DNA from: Clostridiales bacterium
GTDB lineage: Bacteria; Bacillota; Clostridia; Saccharofermentanales; Saccharofermentanaceae
Assembly: GCA_017940895.1 (NCBI GenBank)
Contig: JAGAXM010000005.1
Coordinates: forward strand, 124,001 to 188,000
Reading direction: 5' to 3'
DNA: 64,000 bases
A program made the translations under genes and the position numbers. Positions 32,494 through 40,706 of the stretch are shown here, one piece after another. Every line of letters begins with the position of its first letter. Position 1 is the stretch's first letter. A model generated the notes under the pieces. The model made no database searches. It was given only the letters and a program-made list of their open reading frames with translations, and had not been told where the DNA came from.

Positions 32494-35286
32494 ATGCCCG
32501 AACTGACACTTGACTGGAAGAAGTATAAGAACACAGCCATCGATATTGCCCGTGAAGGCTCGGTGCTCCTTAAGAATGACAGGGAAGCGCTTCCGGTCAG
32601 TAAAGATTCGAAGATCGCACTGTTCGGCAGGATGCAGGGTAACTACTATAAGAGCGGTACCGGCTCCGGCGGCATGGTCAATGTTAATCACGTATATGAC
32701 ATAAGAGAAGGACTTAAGGAAGCGGGTGCGAAGCTCGATGACGAGCTCATCTCGGTTTACGACGGGTGGGAGAAAGAGAACCCCGTCGATCCCGGTGTAG
32801 GCTGGGGTCAGGAGAGATGGTCTCAGGAAGAGATGCCCGTCGATGAGGCTCTTGTCACGCGCATGGCTCAGAAGAATGATGTCGCCGTGATCGTTATCGC
32901 AAGAACCGCAGGCGAGGATCGCGACAATACGGCGCAGAAAGGCTCGTATTATCTCACTGACGGTGAAGAGCAGCTGCTTGATCTGGTCTGCAAGGCTTTT
33001 ACGAAGACGGTTGTTCTTCTTAACGTAGGCAATACCATCGATATGTCATGGGTCACAAAGTATGATCCCGCTGCCGTTATGTATGTCTGGCAGGCAGGAA
33101 TGTACGGCGGTCTTGCAGTGGGAGATCTCGTTATGGGTAACGCTTCTCCTTCGGGTTGTCTTACCGATACTGTTGCTTACAGCCTTGAAGACTATCCTTC
33201 CGGTAAGAACTTCGGTGCCGGCGACGGATTCAAGGATATCTATGCCGAGGATATTTTTGTAGGTTACAGGTATTTCTCCACATTTGCTCCCGAGAAGGTG
33301 CAGTATCCGTTCGGATTCGGTCTTACATATACGACATTCGACATAAAGTGCGCGGGATTTGCTTTCGACAACAATGATGTCACGGTAAGCGCAACGGTAA
33401 AGAACACGGGAGATTTCGCTTCTGCCAAGGCTGTCATGCTCTATGCAGATGCTCCTGCCGGAATCCTTACCAAGCCTTCGAGAGTGCTCATCGGATTCGC
33501 GAAGACATCTACCCTTGCTCCCGGACAGGAGGAGACGGTAACGATCTTCGCTCCCGCGAGCAGATACACGTCATACGATGACGACGGCAGACTCGGACAC
33601 GGCACCGGCTTCATGCTCGAAAAGGGCACCTACACCTTCATCCTCGGCGACAGCGTTGCAGAAGGACAGGAAGCAGGACAGATCACTCTTGCGGAAGACG
33701 TTGTAGTAGAAAGCCTCAAGTCCGCTTTAAAGCCTGTAGAGGCATTCAAGAGAATGACCAATAACGGTGAAGAGGACGTTCCCGTAAGAGAGCACGAGAA
33801 TATTGATGACAGATTCGTTAACTTACGACCCGAGATCCCGCAGACCGGTGATAAGGGAATCAAGCTTGCCGATGTTAAGTCCGGAAAGAATACTCTTGAT
33901 GAGTTCACGGCTCAGCTTACCGATGATGATATGTCGCTCATGATCAGGGGCGAAGGAATGAGCAGCCCGAAGGTAACTACGGGTACTGCGGGAGCTTTCG
34001 CAGGACTTACCAAGCATCATATGGAGCTCGGTATCCCGACGGTATGCTGTGCGGACGGTCCTTCCGGAATGCGTATCGACAGCGGTAAGAAGGCTTTCTC
34101 TTTGCCGAGCGGCGCCTGCATCGCATCGTCCTTTAATACAAAGCTTGTAGAAGAGCTGTGCACATACTTCGGTATCGAGATGATCAGTAATCAGATCGAT
34201 GCGATCTTAGGTCCCGGAATGAATATCCACAGATTCCCTCTTAACGGAAGAAACTTCGAGTATTTCTCGGAAGATCCGGTCGTTACGGGTATCATGGCGG
34301 CAGCCCAGCTTAAGGGTCTTCACAAGAACGGCGTAACAGCGGTTATCAAGCACTTCTGCGGCAATAACCGTGAGACGAACAGAAGATTCATGGATTCCGT
34401 TATCTCCGAGAAGGCGCTTCGCGAGATCTATCTCAAGGGCTTTGAGATCGCGGTCAAGGAAGGAAATGCCAGGAGCATTATGTCCGTATATAACAAGATA
34501 AACGGCGTATACGGCACAGCGAATTATGAGCTGAACACAGAGATTTTAAGAAACCAGTGGGGGTATACGGGTATCGTCATGACCGACTGGTGGGCATTCA
34601 TCGAGAAGGTTCCCGAGATGATGCACAGATCCGAAGCCCTGACGGAGCATTCGCTCATGGCTAAGGCCCAGTGCGATCTGTTCATGGTATGTTCCCAGGT
34701 TGAAGAGGGTAATGTCGATGAGAGCGATATCGTGGAGAATCTTAAGAAAGGCGATACCGGCAGAGTAAGCCGCGCCGAGCTTCAGCGCAACGCGCAGAAT
34801 ATCTTAAGGTATGCGATGGAGACTCCCGCCATGAGAAGACTCATGGGTGATGAGGTTACGGTAAAGCATATCGACTGTCCTTTCGCCGACGATGTTGTTG
34901 TTACCAAGGTTGACAGTTACTATAAGCTGACTGCCGAAGAAGAACTGACTATCGATGTCGATGTCGATACCTCAACAGGTCAGGACTTCACATTCGGAAT
35001 CGATTCTGATGATCCCGGAAGATACGCAGTCATACTTACCGGAAAGTCGGATCTTAATGCTCTGGCACAGATCCCGATGACAGTTTACTGTTCGAGTATT
35101 CCGTTCGGAGTTATTACATGGAACGGTCTCGAGGGTCAGACAGGTACACAGGAGTCCGAGTTCATTATGCTGTCCAGATACAACGTATTCAGACTCCACT
35201 TCGGAGCTCCGGGCGTGAAACTTATATCCATCAAGGTCAAGCTTAAGGTAAGGGCCGAAGACGATCCGTTCTTCAAGGGCGAGTGA
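32494..35286 (+). CDS. Beta-glucosidase, glycoside hydrolase family 3 with permuted domain order
   Basis: The 930-residue enzyme has the usual GH3 domains in swapped order. The alpha/beta sandwich domain comes first (REGSVLLKNDREALPV at 20-35, SGCLTDTVAY near 221) with its fibronectin III-like partner (ending near 410), and the TIM-barrel domain follows (about 465-800): DGPSGMR at 521-527, GPGMNIHRFPLNGRNFEYFS near 573-592, VIKHFCGNN and nucleophile D698 in VMTDWW. About 80 extra residues of beta-type sequence close the protein. The permuted order is known for Ruminococcus and Butyrivibrio beta-glucosidases. No signal peptide: it cleaves imported cello- or gluco-oligosaccharides in the cytoplasm. 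ACGGAGG precedes the start. Confidence 0.94.
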   Translation: MPELTLDWKKYKNTAIDIAREGSVLLKNDREALPVSKDSKIALFGRMQGNYYKSGTGSGGMVNVNHVYDIREGLKEAGAKLDDELISVYDGWEKENPVDPGVGWGQERWSQEEMPVDEALVTRMAQKNDVAVIVIARTAGEDRDNTAQKGSYYLTDGEEQLLDLVCKAFTKTVVLLNVGNTIDMSWVTKYDPAAVMYVWQAGMYGGLAVGDLVMGNASPSGCLTDTVAYSLEDYPSGKNFGAGDGFKDIYAEDIFVGYRYFSTFAPEKVQYPFGFGLTYTTFDIKCAGFAFDNNDVTVSATVKNTGDFASAKAVMLYADAPAGILTKPSRVLIGFAKTSTLAPGQEETVTIFAPASRYTSYDDDGRLGHGTGFMLEKGTYTFILGDSVAEGQEAGQITLAEDVVVESLKSALKPVEAFKRMTNNGEEDVPVREHENIDDRFVNLRPEIPQTGDKGIKLADVKSGKNTLDEFTAQLTDDDMSLMIRGEGMSSPKVTTGTAGAFAGLTKHHMELGIPTVCCADGPSGMRIDSGKKAFSLPSGACIASSFNTKLVEELCTYFGIEMISNQIDAILGPGMNIHRFPLNGRNFEYFSEDPVVTGIMAAAQLKGLHKNGVTAVIKHFCGNNRETNRRFMDSVISEKALREIYLKGFEIAVKEGNARSIMSVYNKINGVYGTANYELNTEILRNQWGYTGIVMTDWWAFIEKVPEMMHRSEALTEHSLMAKAQCDLFMVCSQVEEGNVDESDIVENLKKGDTGRVSRAELQRNAQNILRYAMETPAMRRLMGDEVTVKHIDCPFADDVVVTKVDSYYKLTAEEELTIDVDVDTSTGQDFTFGIDSDDPGRYAVILTGKSDLNALAQIPMTVYCSSIPFGVITWNGLEGQTGTQESEFIMLSRYNVFRLHFGAPGVKLISIKVKLKVRAEDDPFFKGE

Positions 35287-35308
35287 TAACTCAAATAAAA
35301 AATGCTAG

Positions 35309-35340
35309 AATAATAGTCGGTCATTGACCGGCTATTATTT
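35309..35340 (+). terminator. Terminator after the GH3 gene
   Basis: AATAATAGTCGGTCA (35309-35323) pairs with TGACCGGCTATTATT (35325-35339) with one G-T pair and a very short loop, followed by T-rich TTTATT. A TAGAAT (-10-like) overlaps its left arm at 35306-35311. Confidence 0.7.
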
Positions 35341-35355
35341 ATTCGGAGGCATCGG

Positions 35356-36033
35356 ATGAGAAGAGATTATTTCATATGCGTTTTCCTTTTGTGCATATGC
35401 GTATCGCTCTTTTATGTATGCTTCCTCCCGCTGTATTTTGTTTACGGTGAGATAGTGCCGCGTGAATTCGGTCCTGTGGAGACTGCTTTCTCATGGATAT
35501 ATCTCGTATTGGTATTCGCGGTGCTCCCGATCTATGCGGCATATAAGAAGAAGTTCTGGATGTCCGCGGGTCTTGCTGCTTACGGCGTGGTTGCGGCATT
35601 CCCCGTATGGGTGCTTCCCGGAATGGCTGATAAGCTGTCAGGAGAAGATGCAAGCATCGTATCCGTGGTATGGGCTTTCCTTCTTAAGTCGATATACGGA
35701 ATGGCGGAAGCTCCTTTCGCGCCGATAACGAAAGTTCTCGGGGATACATTTGTCGAGACTTTGCCCAGAAGGATTATGCCTGTTGCTCTGATCCTTTATG
35801 TGGGTTGCCAGGTATTCAGATTCTACCGTAATGCCTACAGACAGGAGCAGTTAGACCCTCTTAAGGCTCTCGATAAGACATCTATCGAGAACAATACGAC
35901 GGGTATAGGATCCAAGTCTGTAAGAAAGGCGTCTATGCCTGAAGTGCTCGGCACCGTTATTACGGCTCCCGCTCCCGCACCTTCTGCTCCCGCCGCTCCT
36001 GAAGAGCATAAGGAGACTTCTTTACCTGAGTGA
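35356..36033 (+). CDS. Membrane protein of unknown function with Pro/Ala-rich tail
   Basis: The 225-residue protein begins with helix 5-29 (YFICVFLLCICVSLFYVCFL), and has three or four more hydrophobic segments up to about 155. The tail, 165-225, is hydrophilic and rich in Pro and Ala (TAPAPAPSAPAAPEEHKE), likely an unstructured cytoplasmic end. TTCGGAGG precedes the ATG. The family is not recognised. It is followed by the haemolysin-III-like gene 47 bp downstream, in the same direction. Confidence 0.75.
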   Translation: MRRDYFICVFLLCICVSLFYVCFLPLYFVYGEIVPREFGPVETAFSWIYLVLVFAVLPIYAAYKKKFWMSAGLAAYGVVAAFPVWVLPGMADKLSGEDASIVSVVWAFLLKSIYGMAEAPFAPITKVLGDTFVETLPRRIMPVALILYVGCQVFRFYRNAYRQEQLDPLKALDKTSIENNTTGIGSKSVRKASMPEVLGTVITAPAPAPSAPAAPEEHKETSLPE

Positions 36034-36080
36034 TAGGTTTATTATATAATCTAGCGAATTTGTATATCGGAGTATAAGGA

Positions 36081-36884
36081 ATGGCAAAGAACATTAAGCA
36101 CTGGGAAAAGATGATGTCGAGTGACAGTGACCATAAAGTCGCGAAGGCAGGTCAGGATCCTCTCGAGGTCGGTCTTTCCGAGATGAGCTGGTTCCAAAGG
36201 CAGACCAGGAAAGTTAAAAGAACGATTGAGAAGACACGTGAGACTTTCGGCGAGGAAGTCGGAAACTCCATTTCTTCGGGTGTTCTAGCGATCTACTTTC
36301 TGTTTATGATCCCTTTTGCTTCTGTACATGCTTATGTTAAGGCCCCGGAAGGGTTCGCACTTGAGGATTCGATCGGCGTATCGGCATTTATGGTCTTCGG
36401 ATTCCTCGCTTTCTTATTCACGACTATCTATCACTTCCAAAAGCCCGGTTCTCTTCATAAGAGGGTATTCGCGAAGCTTGACCACATCATGGTCTATTAC
36501 TCGATCCTCGGTGTATTCACACCTCTTTGCCTCTCTTTGGTAGGCGGGGGACTCGGAATCGGCATCCTTATCGCCGAGCTTGCGTTGGCACTTCTTGGAA
36601 CATTCCTCATGATATTCATGTATCCCGATAATAAGATCGGTACGAGATTTGCTGTTCTGGTATACGCCGTAATGGGTATTCTCGGTCTGTTCATTCTTAA
36701 GCCTTTACACGCTGCGGCTACTCCCGCATCTTTCTGGCTTATCATATCGGGTACGATAGTATATGTTCTCGGCTTGTTCTTCTATTCAGGTAAGAAGTTC
36801 AAGTTCTCACACATGGTATGGCATCTGCTCGCAGTTGTCGCAGAGATCTGCTATGTGCTTGCTCTCGTTTATTTCTTCAGATAA
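36081..36884 (+). CDS. Haemolysin III / PAQR-family membrane protein
   Basis: The 267-residue protein has about 75 charged N-terminal residues and then seven helices. PAQR/HlyIII metal-site features are present: SVHAYVKAPEGF, FTTIYHFQKPGSLHK near 114-128, KLDHIMVYYSILG with the conserved Asp-His, and KFSHMVWHLLAVVAEICY near the end with two histidines. Family members are thought to be zinc-dependent hydrolases of the membrane; in bacteria the role is not settled and haemolysis is not implied. The long charged N-terminus is unusual for the family. AGTATAAGGA precedes the ATG; butyrate kinase begins 13 bases after the stop. Confidence 0.85.
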   Translation: MAKNIKHWEKMMSSDSDHKVAKAGQDPLEVGLSEMSWFQRQTRKVKRTIEKTRETFGEEVGNSISSGVLAIYFLFMIPFASVHAYVKAPEGFALEDSIGVSAFMVFGFLAFLFTTIYHFQKPGSLHKRVFAKLDHIMVYYSILGVFTPLCLSLVGGGLGIGILIAELALALLGTFLMIFMYPDNKIGTRFAVLVYAVMGILGLFILKPLHAAATPASFWLIISGTIVYVLGLFFYSGKKFKFSHMVWHLLAVVAEICYVLALVYFFR

Positions 36885-36897
36885 GAAGGAAAGTCAT

Positions 36898-38001
36898 ATG
36901 TACAGATTATTGATTATTAACCCCGGTTCCACCTCGACGAAGGTAAGTCTTTTCGAGGATGAAGTTTCAGTATTCGAGAAGAGTCTTTTCCACGATGCGG
37001 ACGAGCTTTTGAAGTTCCCGCACGTTAACCTTCAGATTCCTTTCCGTTACCAAGTCATTGTAGACATGCTTGCGGAGGAGAATGTCGCTCCCGAGAGCAT
37101 CGATGCTTTCGTGGGAAGAGGCGGAAGCGCCTGCACACAGCCCGGCGGTATCACGAAGATAGACCAGAAGCTTTACGACGACACAGAGGCTGCTGTCGGA
37201 GGCTCCGAACATCCCGCCAAGCTCGGCGTAATGCTCGCATGGAAGTTTGCACAGGAGTACAACAAGCCCGCATATACGCTCAACCCCACTAATGTCGACG
37301 AGTACTGCGATTACGCAAGACTTACGGGTATAAAGGGTGTATACCGTGTATCCCACTCGCATGTTCTTAACCAAAAGGCGGTAGCCGAGTACCATGCGAA
37401 GAGCCTGGGCAAGAAGTACGAGGACATGAACCTCATCGTAGCCCACATCGACGGCGGTATCACCGTGGCTGCGCATGATCACGGCAGAATGATCGACGGC
37501 AACATGGGCGCAGACGGCGAGGGTGCCTTCACTCCCACAAGAATCGGCTCCGTTCCCGTACTGGCGCTTCTCGATTATATCGACGAGCACGGCACGGATG
37601 CCGTAAGACTGCGTTGCTCCAGAGCAGGAGGATTCGTAGACCTGTTTGGCACGGCAAACTCCGATACTATTCACGAACTCGTTGAGGAGGACGACTATAA
37701 GGCATCACTTGTGTGGAACACAATGCTCTACCAGATCTGCAAGATGATCGGCGAGATGAGTACCGTTCTGTGCGGCAAGGTAGACGGAATTCTTCTTACG
37801 GGCGGCCTGTTAAGATTCGACGACGTCCGTGCGACCATAGAGAAGAGATGCGGCTTTATCGCACCTATAAGCGTTTATCCCGGAGAGATGGAGCAGGAGG
37901 CATTGGCCCTTCCCGCACTCGAGGTGCTTCGCGGACAGAAGGAGCCTCTTACTTACACGGGAAAGAACGTCTGGAACGGATTCAAAGGAATAGATCTTTA
38001 A
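36898..38001 (+). CDS. buk: Butyrate kinase
   Basis: AAGGAAAG places the start at 36898 (MYRLLIINPGSTSTKVSLFE), giving 367 residues, close to the family's ~355. The ASKHA fold motifs are LLIINPGSTSTKVSLFE (phosphate 1), IDAFVGRGGSACTQPGG, SHVLNQKAVAEYHAK, LIVAHIDGGITVAAH and LTGGLLRFDDV (adenosine). It makes ATP from butyryl-phosphate and ADP, the last step of one butyrate route; related acyl groups such as isobutyryl are also used by this family. It is 21 bp upstream of a phosphate acetyltransferase instead of the expected phosphate butyryltransferase. Confidence 0.94.
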   Translation: MYRLLIINPGSTSTKVSLFEDEVSVFEKSLFHDADELLKFPHVNLQIPFRYQVIVDMLAEENVAPESIDAFVGRGGSACTQPGGITKIDQKLYDDTEAAVGGSEHPAKLGVMLAWKFAQEYNKPAYTLNPTNVDEYCDYARLTGIKGVYRVSHSHVLNQKAVAEYHAKSLGKKYEDMNLIVAHIDGGITVAAHDHGRMIDGNMGADGEGAFTPTRIGSVPVLALLDYIDEHGTDAVRLRCSRAGGFVDLFGTANSDTIHELVEEDDYKASLVWNTMLYQICKMIGEMSTVLCGKVDGILLTGGLLRFDDVRATIEKRCGFIAPISVYPGEMEQEALALPALEVLRGQKEPLTYTGKNVWNGFKGIDL

Positions 38002-38022
38002 TATTCACAGGAGGGCTTTAAC

Positions 38023-39024
38023 ATGAGCAAGCTCATCGAAAAGATCAAGGCAAAGGCATCATCTGATATCAAGCGCATTGTGCTGCCGGAAGGTGACGAG
38101 AAGCGTACCGTTCAGGCGGCTGCTATCCTCAAGAAGGACGGAATAGCCGAGCCGGTTCTTATCGGTAACCCCGATTCGGTCAACAAGACTGCAGCCGAGG
38201 TCGGCGCTGATATTACGGGCATCGAGATCATCGATCCCGCTTCAAGCGATAAGGCTTCCTCATATGCAGATACACTCTATGAGCTTCGTAAGGCTAAGGG
38301 TGTTACTCCCGAAGATGCCGTTAAGCTTGTTGCCGATCCTATGTACTTCGGTATCATGATGATAAAGTGCGGCGACGCCGACGGGCTTGTATCCGGTGCC
38401 GTTCACACAACAGGCGACATGCTCCGTCCCGCTTTGCAGATCATCAAGACTAAGCCCGAGATGAAGGTCGTATCTTCAAGCTTCCTCATGGACTGCCCTA
38501 ATCCGGACCTCGGAGAAGACGGTCTTCTCGTATATGCGGACTGTGTTGTTATGCCGTGTCCTACAGCCGAGGAGCTCGCTTATATTGCCATCGCCACAGC
38601 AGACACTGCGAAGAGACTGTGCGGATTTACCGAGCCCCGTGTTGCTATGCTTTCATTCTCTACCAAGGGTTCTGCCAAGCATGAGCTCGTAAGCAAGGTT
38701 CAGGAGGCTGTAGCCAAGGCACATGAACTCGCTCCGGATCTCCTTCTTGACGGTGAAATGCAGTATGATGCCGCTCTTGTTCCCGAGATCGGTCAGAGCA
38801 AGGCTCCCGGAAGCCCTGTTGCAGGACGCGCGAATATTCTTGTTTTCCCTGATCTTCAGGCAGGAAACATCGGATATAAGATCACACAGAGGATCGGAGG
38901 CGCTGACTGCTTTGCGGTTCTTCAGGGTCTTAACGCTCCCTGTAATGATCTGTCCCGCGGTTGTTCTGTAGAAGATATCGTCAACACCGTGGCAATGACA
39001 GCCGTTCAGGCACAGGATTCCTGA
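38023..39024 (+). CDS. pta: Phosphate acetyltransferase
   Basis: The 333-residue protein is the short Pta type. Signatures: DIKRIVLPEGDEKRTVQAA at 15-33, PMYFGIMMIKCGDADGLVSG near 106-125, FSTKGSAKHELV near 210, LDGEMQYDAALVP near 241 and the very typical RANILVFPDLQAGNIGYK near 268-285. It swaps the CoA of acetyl-CoA for phosphate. An acetate kinase would usually be next; here the partner gene is butyrate kinase, so this pair may work on several acyl groups or acetate kinase may lie elsewhere. The ribosome binding site is AGGAGGGC. Confidence 0.93.
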   Translation: MSKLIEKIKAKASSDIKRIVLPEGDEKRTVQAAAILKKDGIAEPVLIGNPDSVNKTAAEVGADITGIEIIDPASSDKASSYADTLYELRKAKGVTPEDAVKLVADPMYFGIMMIKCGDADGLVSGAVHTTGDMLRPALQIIKTKPEMKVVSSSFLMDCPNPDLGEDGLLVYADCVVMPCPTAEELAYIAIATADTAKRLCGFTEPRVAMLSFSTKGSAKHELVSKVQEAVAKAHELAPDLLLDGEMQYDAALVPEIGQSKAPGSPVAGRANILVFPDLQAGNIGYKITQRIGGADCFAVLQGLNAPCNDLSRGCSVEDIVNTVAMTAVQAQDS

Positions 39025-39025
39025 T

Positions 39026-40096
39026 ATGCGTAAAAGATTATTATCCCTTCTGCTCGCGGTCGTTATGACCGTGCTTCTTGCCGTACCCGTAAATGCGGAT
39101 ACGACGGATGACGGTTACACCGGGTTCGCTACAAGACTTTATACGGTGGTCCTCGGAAGAGACCCCGATCCTTCCGGTCTTTATGACTGGAGCAACAGGC
39201 TGAGGACCCGTCAGATCTCTTTTGCCGACTGCGCGAGAGGTTTTCTTTTCTCTCCGGAGTTTGTCTCGAAGAATGTAAACGACGCTGAATATGTCTCGGT
39301 TCTTTACAGAACTTTCCTGGACAGAGAGCCGGACGGTGACGGATTGTCTTACTGGACGGGACGCCTTGCTTCCGGGAGTGTGAACAGGAGCAGCATCGTC
39401 GAAGGTTTCTCGAATTCTTCCGAATTCGCGGAGCTTTGCAGACATTATTCCGGTACGCCTGCTTCCGGCAACGGTATCACGGTCTGCATTGACCCCGGTC
39501 ATTCGGGTGTCGTCGCTTCCGGGTATGTTCCGCTGGGACCCGGATCGTCTGACATGAAGCTTGCCGATACTTCGGGTACGAGAGGAAGATTCTCGGGTGT
39601 GGCGGAGTATGTTCTTACCATGCAGATCGCGGATCAGCTTCGCGCAGAACTCGAGGCGAGAGGATATAACGTCATCATGACGCGTTACGACAACTCGACT
39701 CCCGTAGACTGTGTTACACGTGCTCAGATCGGTAATGAAGGCGCGGATATCATGGTAAGACTTCATTTCGACGGGCTTGATAATTCGTCTGTGAGCGGTG
39801 CGCATGCTATCGTAATCGCCCAGGATAACCCGTGGAACCCGCAGACTTATGCAGGGTCGGCAAGACTCGGCAGATGTATCATCGATTCCTACTGCAGTGC
39901 CACCGGCATCCGTAACCGCGGCGTGTTCGAACAGAATAACATGACCGGCAACAACTGGAGCACGATCCCGTGCGTCCTGCTCGAAATGGGATTCATGACC
40001 AATCAGTATGATGATCTGTATATGACGGATCCCGAGAATCAGCCTGCAATGGTAAACGGAATCGCGAACGGTATTGATGCGTACTTCGCATCGTAA
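39026..40096 (+). CDS. Secreted N-acetylmuramoyl-L-alanine amidase with two DUF4214 repeats
   Basis: A signal peptide (LLSLLLAVVMTVLLAVPVNA) ends near 25. Two DUF4214 repeats follow: LYTVVLGRDPDPSGLYDW near 39-56 and LYRTFLDREPDGDGLSYW near 93-110. From about 151 to the end is an Amidase_3 domain with the zinc ligands in CIDPGHSG, VAEYVLTMQIADQL and IMVRLHFDG, and the catalytic glutamate in VLLEMGFMTN. It should cut the peptide from muramic acid in the cell wall, for growth or remodelling. DUF4214 is usually found on S-layer or exported polymer-active proteins and may bind the wall or a glycan. It starts two bases after the pta stop. Confidence 0.92.
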   Translation: MRKRLLSLLLAVVMTVLLAVPVNADTTDDGYTGFATRLYTVVLGRDPDPSGLYDWSNRLRTRQISFADCARGFLFSPEFVSKNVNDAEYVSVLYRTFLDREPDGDGLSYWTGRLASGSVNRSSIVEGFSNSSEFAELCRHYSGTPASGNGITVCIDPGHSGVVASGYVPLGPGSSDMKLADTSGTRGRFSGVAEYVLTMQIADQLRAELEARGYNVIMTRYDNSTPVDCVTRAQIGNEGADIMVRLHFDGLDNSSVSGAHAIVIAQDNPWNPQTYAGSARLGRCIIDSYCSATGIRNRGVFEQNNMTGNNWSTIPCVLLEMGFMTNQYDDLYMTDPENQPAMVNGIANGIDAYFAS

Positions 40097-40137
40097 TGGT
40101 AAAATCGAGTAAATATCCAGCACTTCGGAGGTGCCCT

Positions 40138-40617
40138 ATGTCAGAAGTTTATCCTGTAATCGATTATGAAGATATGATCGCCGATCTTACGGACGATGTG
40201 GAAGGCGGCTTTGTTAAGAAAGACGCATCTTTGTATATCGTGAGACAGAAGACACCTGTGTTCTGTGAGGCACTCGGTGCCGAGGTGCGCCCTGTTATCG
40301 ACTATTTCTATGAGACCCCGAAGCTTTTCCCCGAATTGAAGGAAATGACCGTGGACGACTGCAAGAAGATCTGCTTCGCCTGCATCGACAAGATTGAAGA
40401 TGAGGCGATGAAGGCCGCGGTAAGTCTTATTATCGAGGACCTTAAGGACTATACCAAGGGCAATCCCGGCAGGAACGAGCGCAAGTGCAAGGTCGTCTTC
40501 GAGGCGGAGGATCTTATCCCAATGATGGTCTACTATGATGACACTGATGCGGGGGATGAAGTCGAGTCCGTGACCGTGGCCGATCTGGTTACCGAACTAT
40601 ATAAATCTTCTAACTGA
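40138..40617 (+). CDS. Acidic cytoplasmic protein of unknown function
   Basis: CGGAGGTG selects the ATG at 40138 over a longer frame, giving 159 residues. The protein is acidic, without signal or helix, and alternates helical and strand-like parts (YPVIDYEDMIADLTDD, then KEMTVDDCKKICFACIDKI with two cysteines). No family is recognised. It is 41 bp downstream of the amidase; a TAAAAT is found near 40099, so it may have its own start of transcription. Nothing points to a function. Confidence 0.7.
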   Translation: MSEVYPVIDYEDMIADLTDDVEGGFVKKDASLYIVRQKTPVFCEALGAEVRPVIDYFYETPKLFPELKEMTVDDCKKICFACIDKIEDEAMKAAVSLIIEDLKDYTKGNPGRNERKCKVVFEAEDLIPMMVYYDDTDAGDEVESVTVADLVTELYKSSN

Positions 40618-40643
40618 TAAATAAAAGATTTTTACCTACAAAG

Positions 40644-40696
40644 TCACCTCCTTTTGCTTTATAATCACTTTTAATGGCGAAAATTTTCTAAAGGAG
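40644..40696 (+). promoter_or_regulatory. Region before oadA: TATAAT box and an anti-Shine-Dalgarno-like segment
   Basis: TCACCTCCTTTT (40644-40655) equals the 3' end of 16S rRNA for 11 bases and can pair with AAAGGAG (40690-40696), the oadA ribosome binding site. A TATAAT at 40660-40665 lies between them and is the likely -10 box, without a good -35. If transcription begins earlier, the pairing could hide the ribosome binding site. Confidence 0.4.
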
Positions 40697-40706
40697 CGTG
40701 ACGCTA

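Noticed and set aside
36763..36897. Upstream start for butyrate kinase
   Set aside because: The extra 45 residues are antisense-like noise inside the HlyIII gene; AAGGAAAG and the family start MYRLLIINPG fix 36898.
39041..40123. 360-residue minus-strand frame opposite the amidase
   Set aside because: The plus strand has a signal peptide, DUF4214 repeats and amidase motifs; the opposite frame has none.
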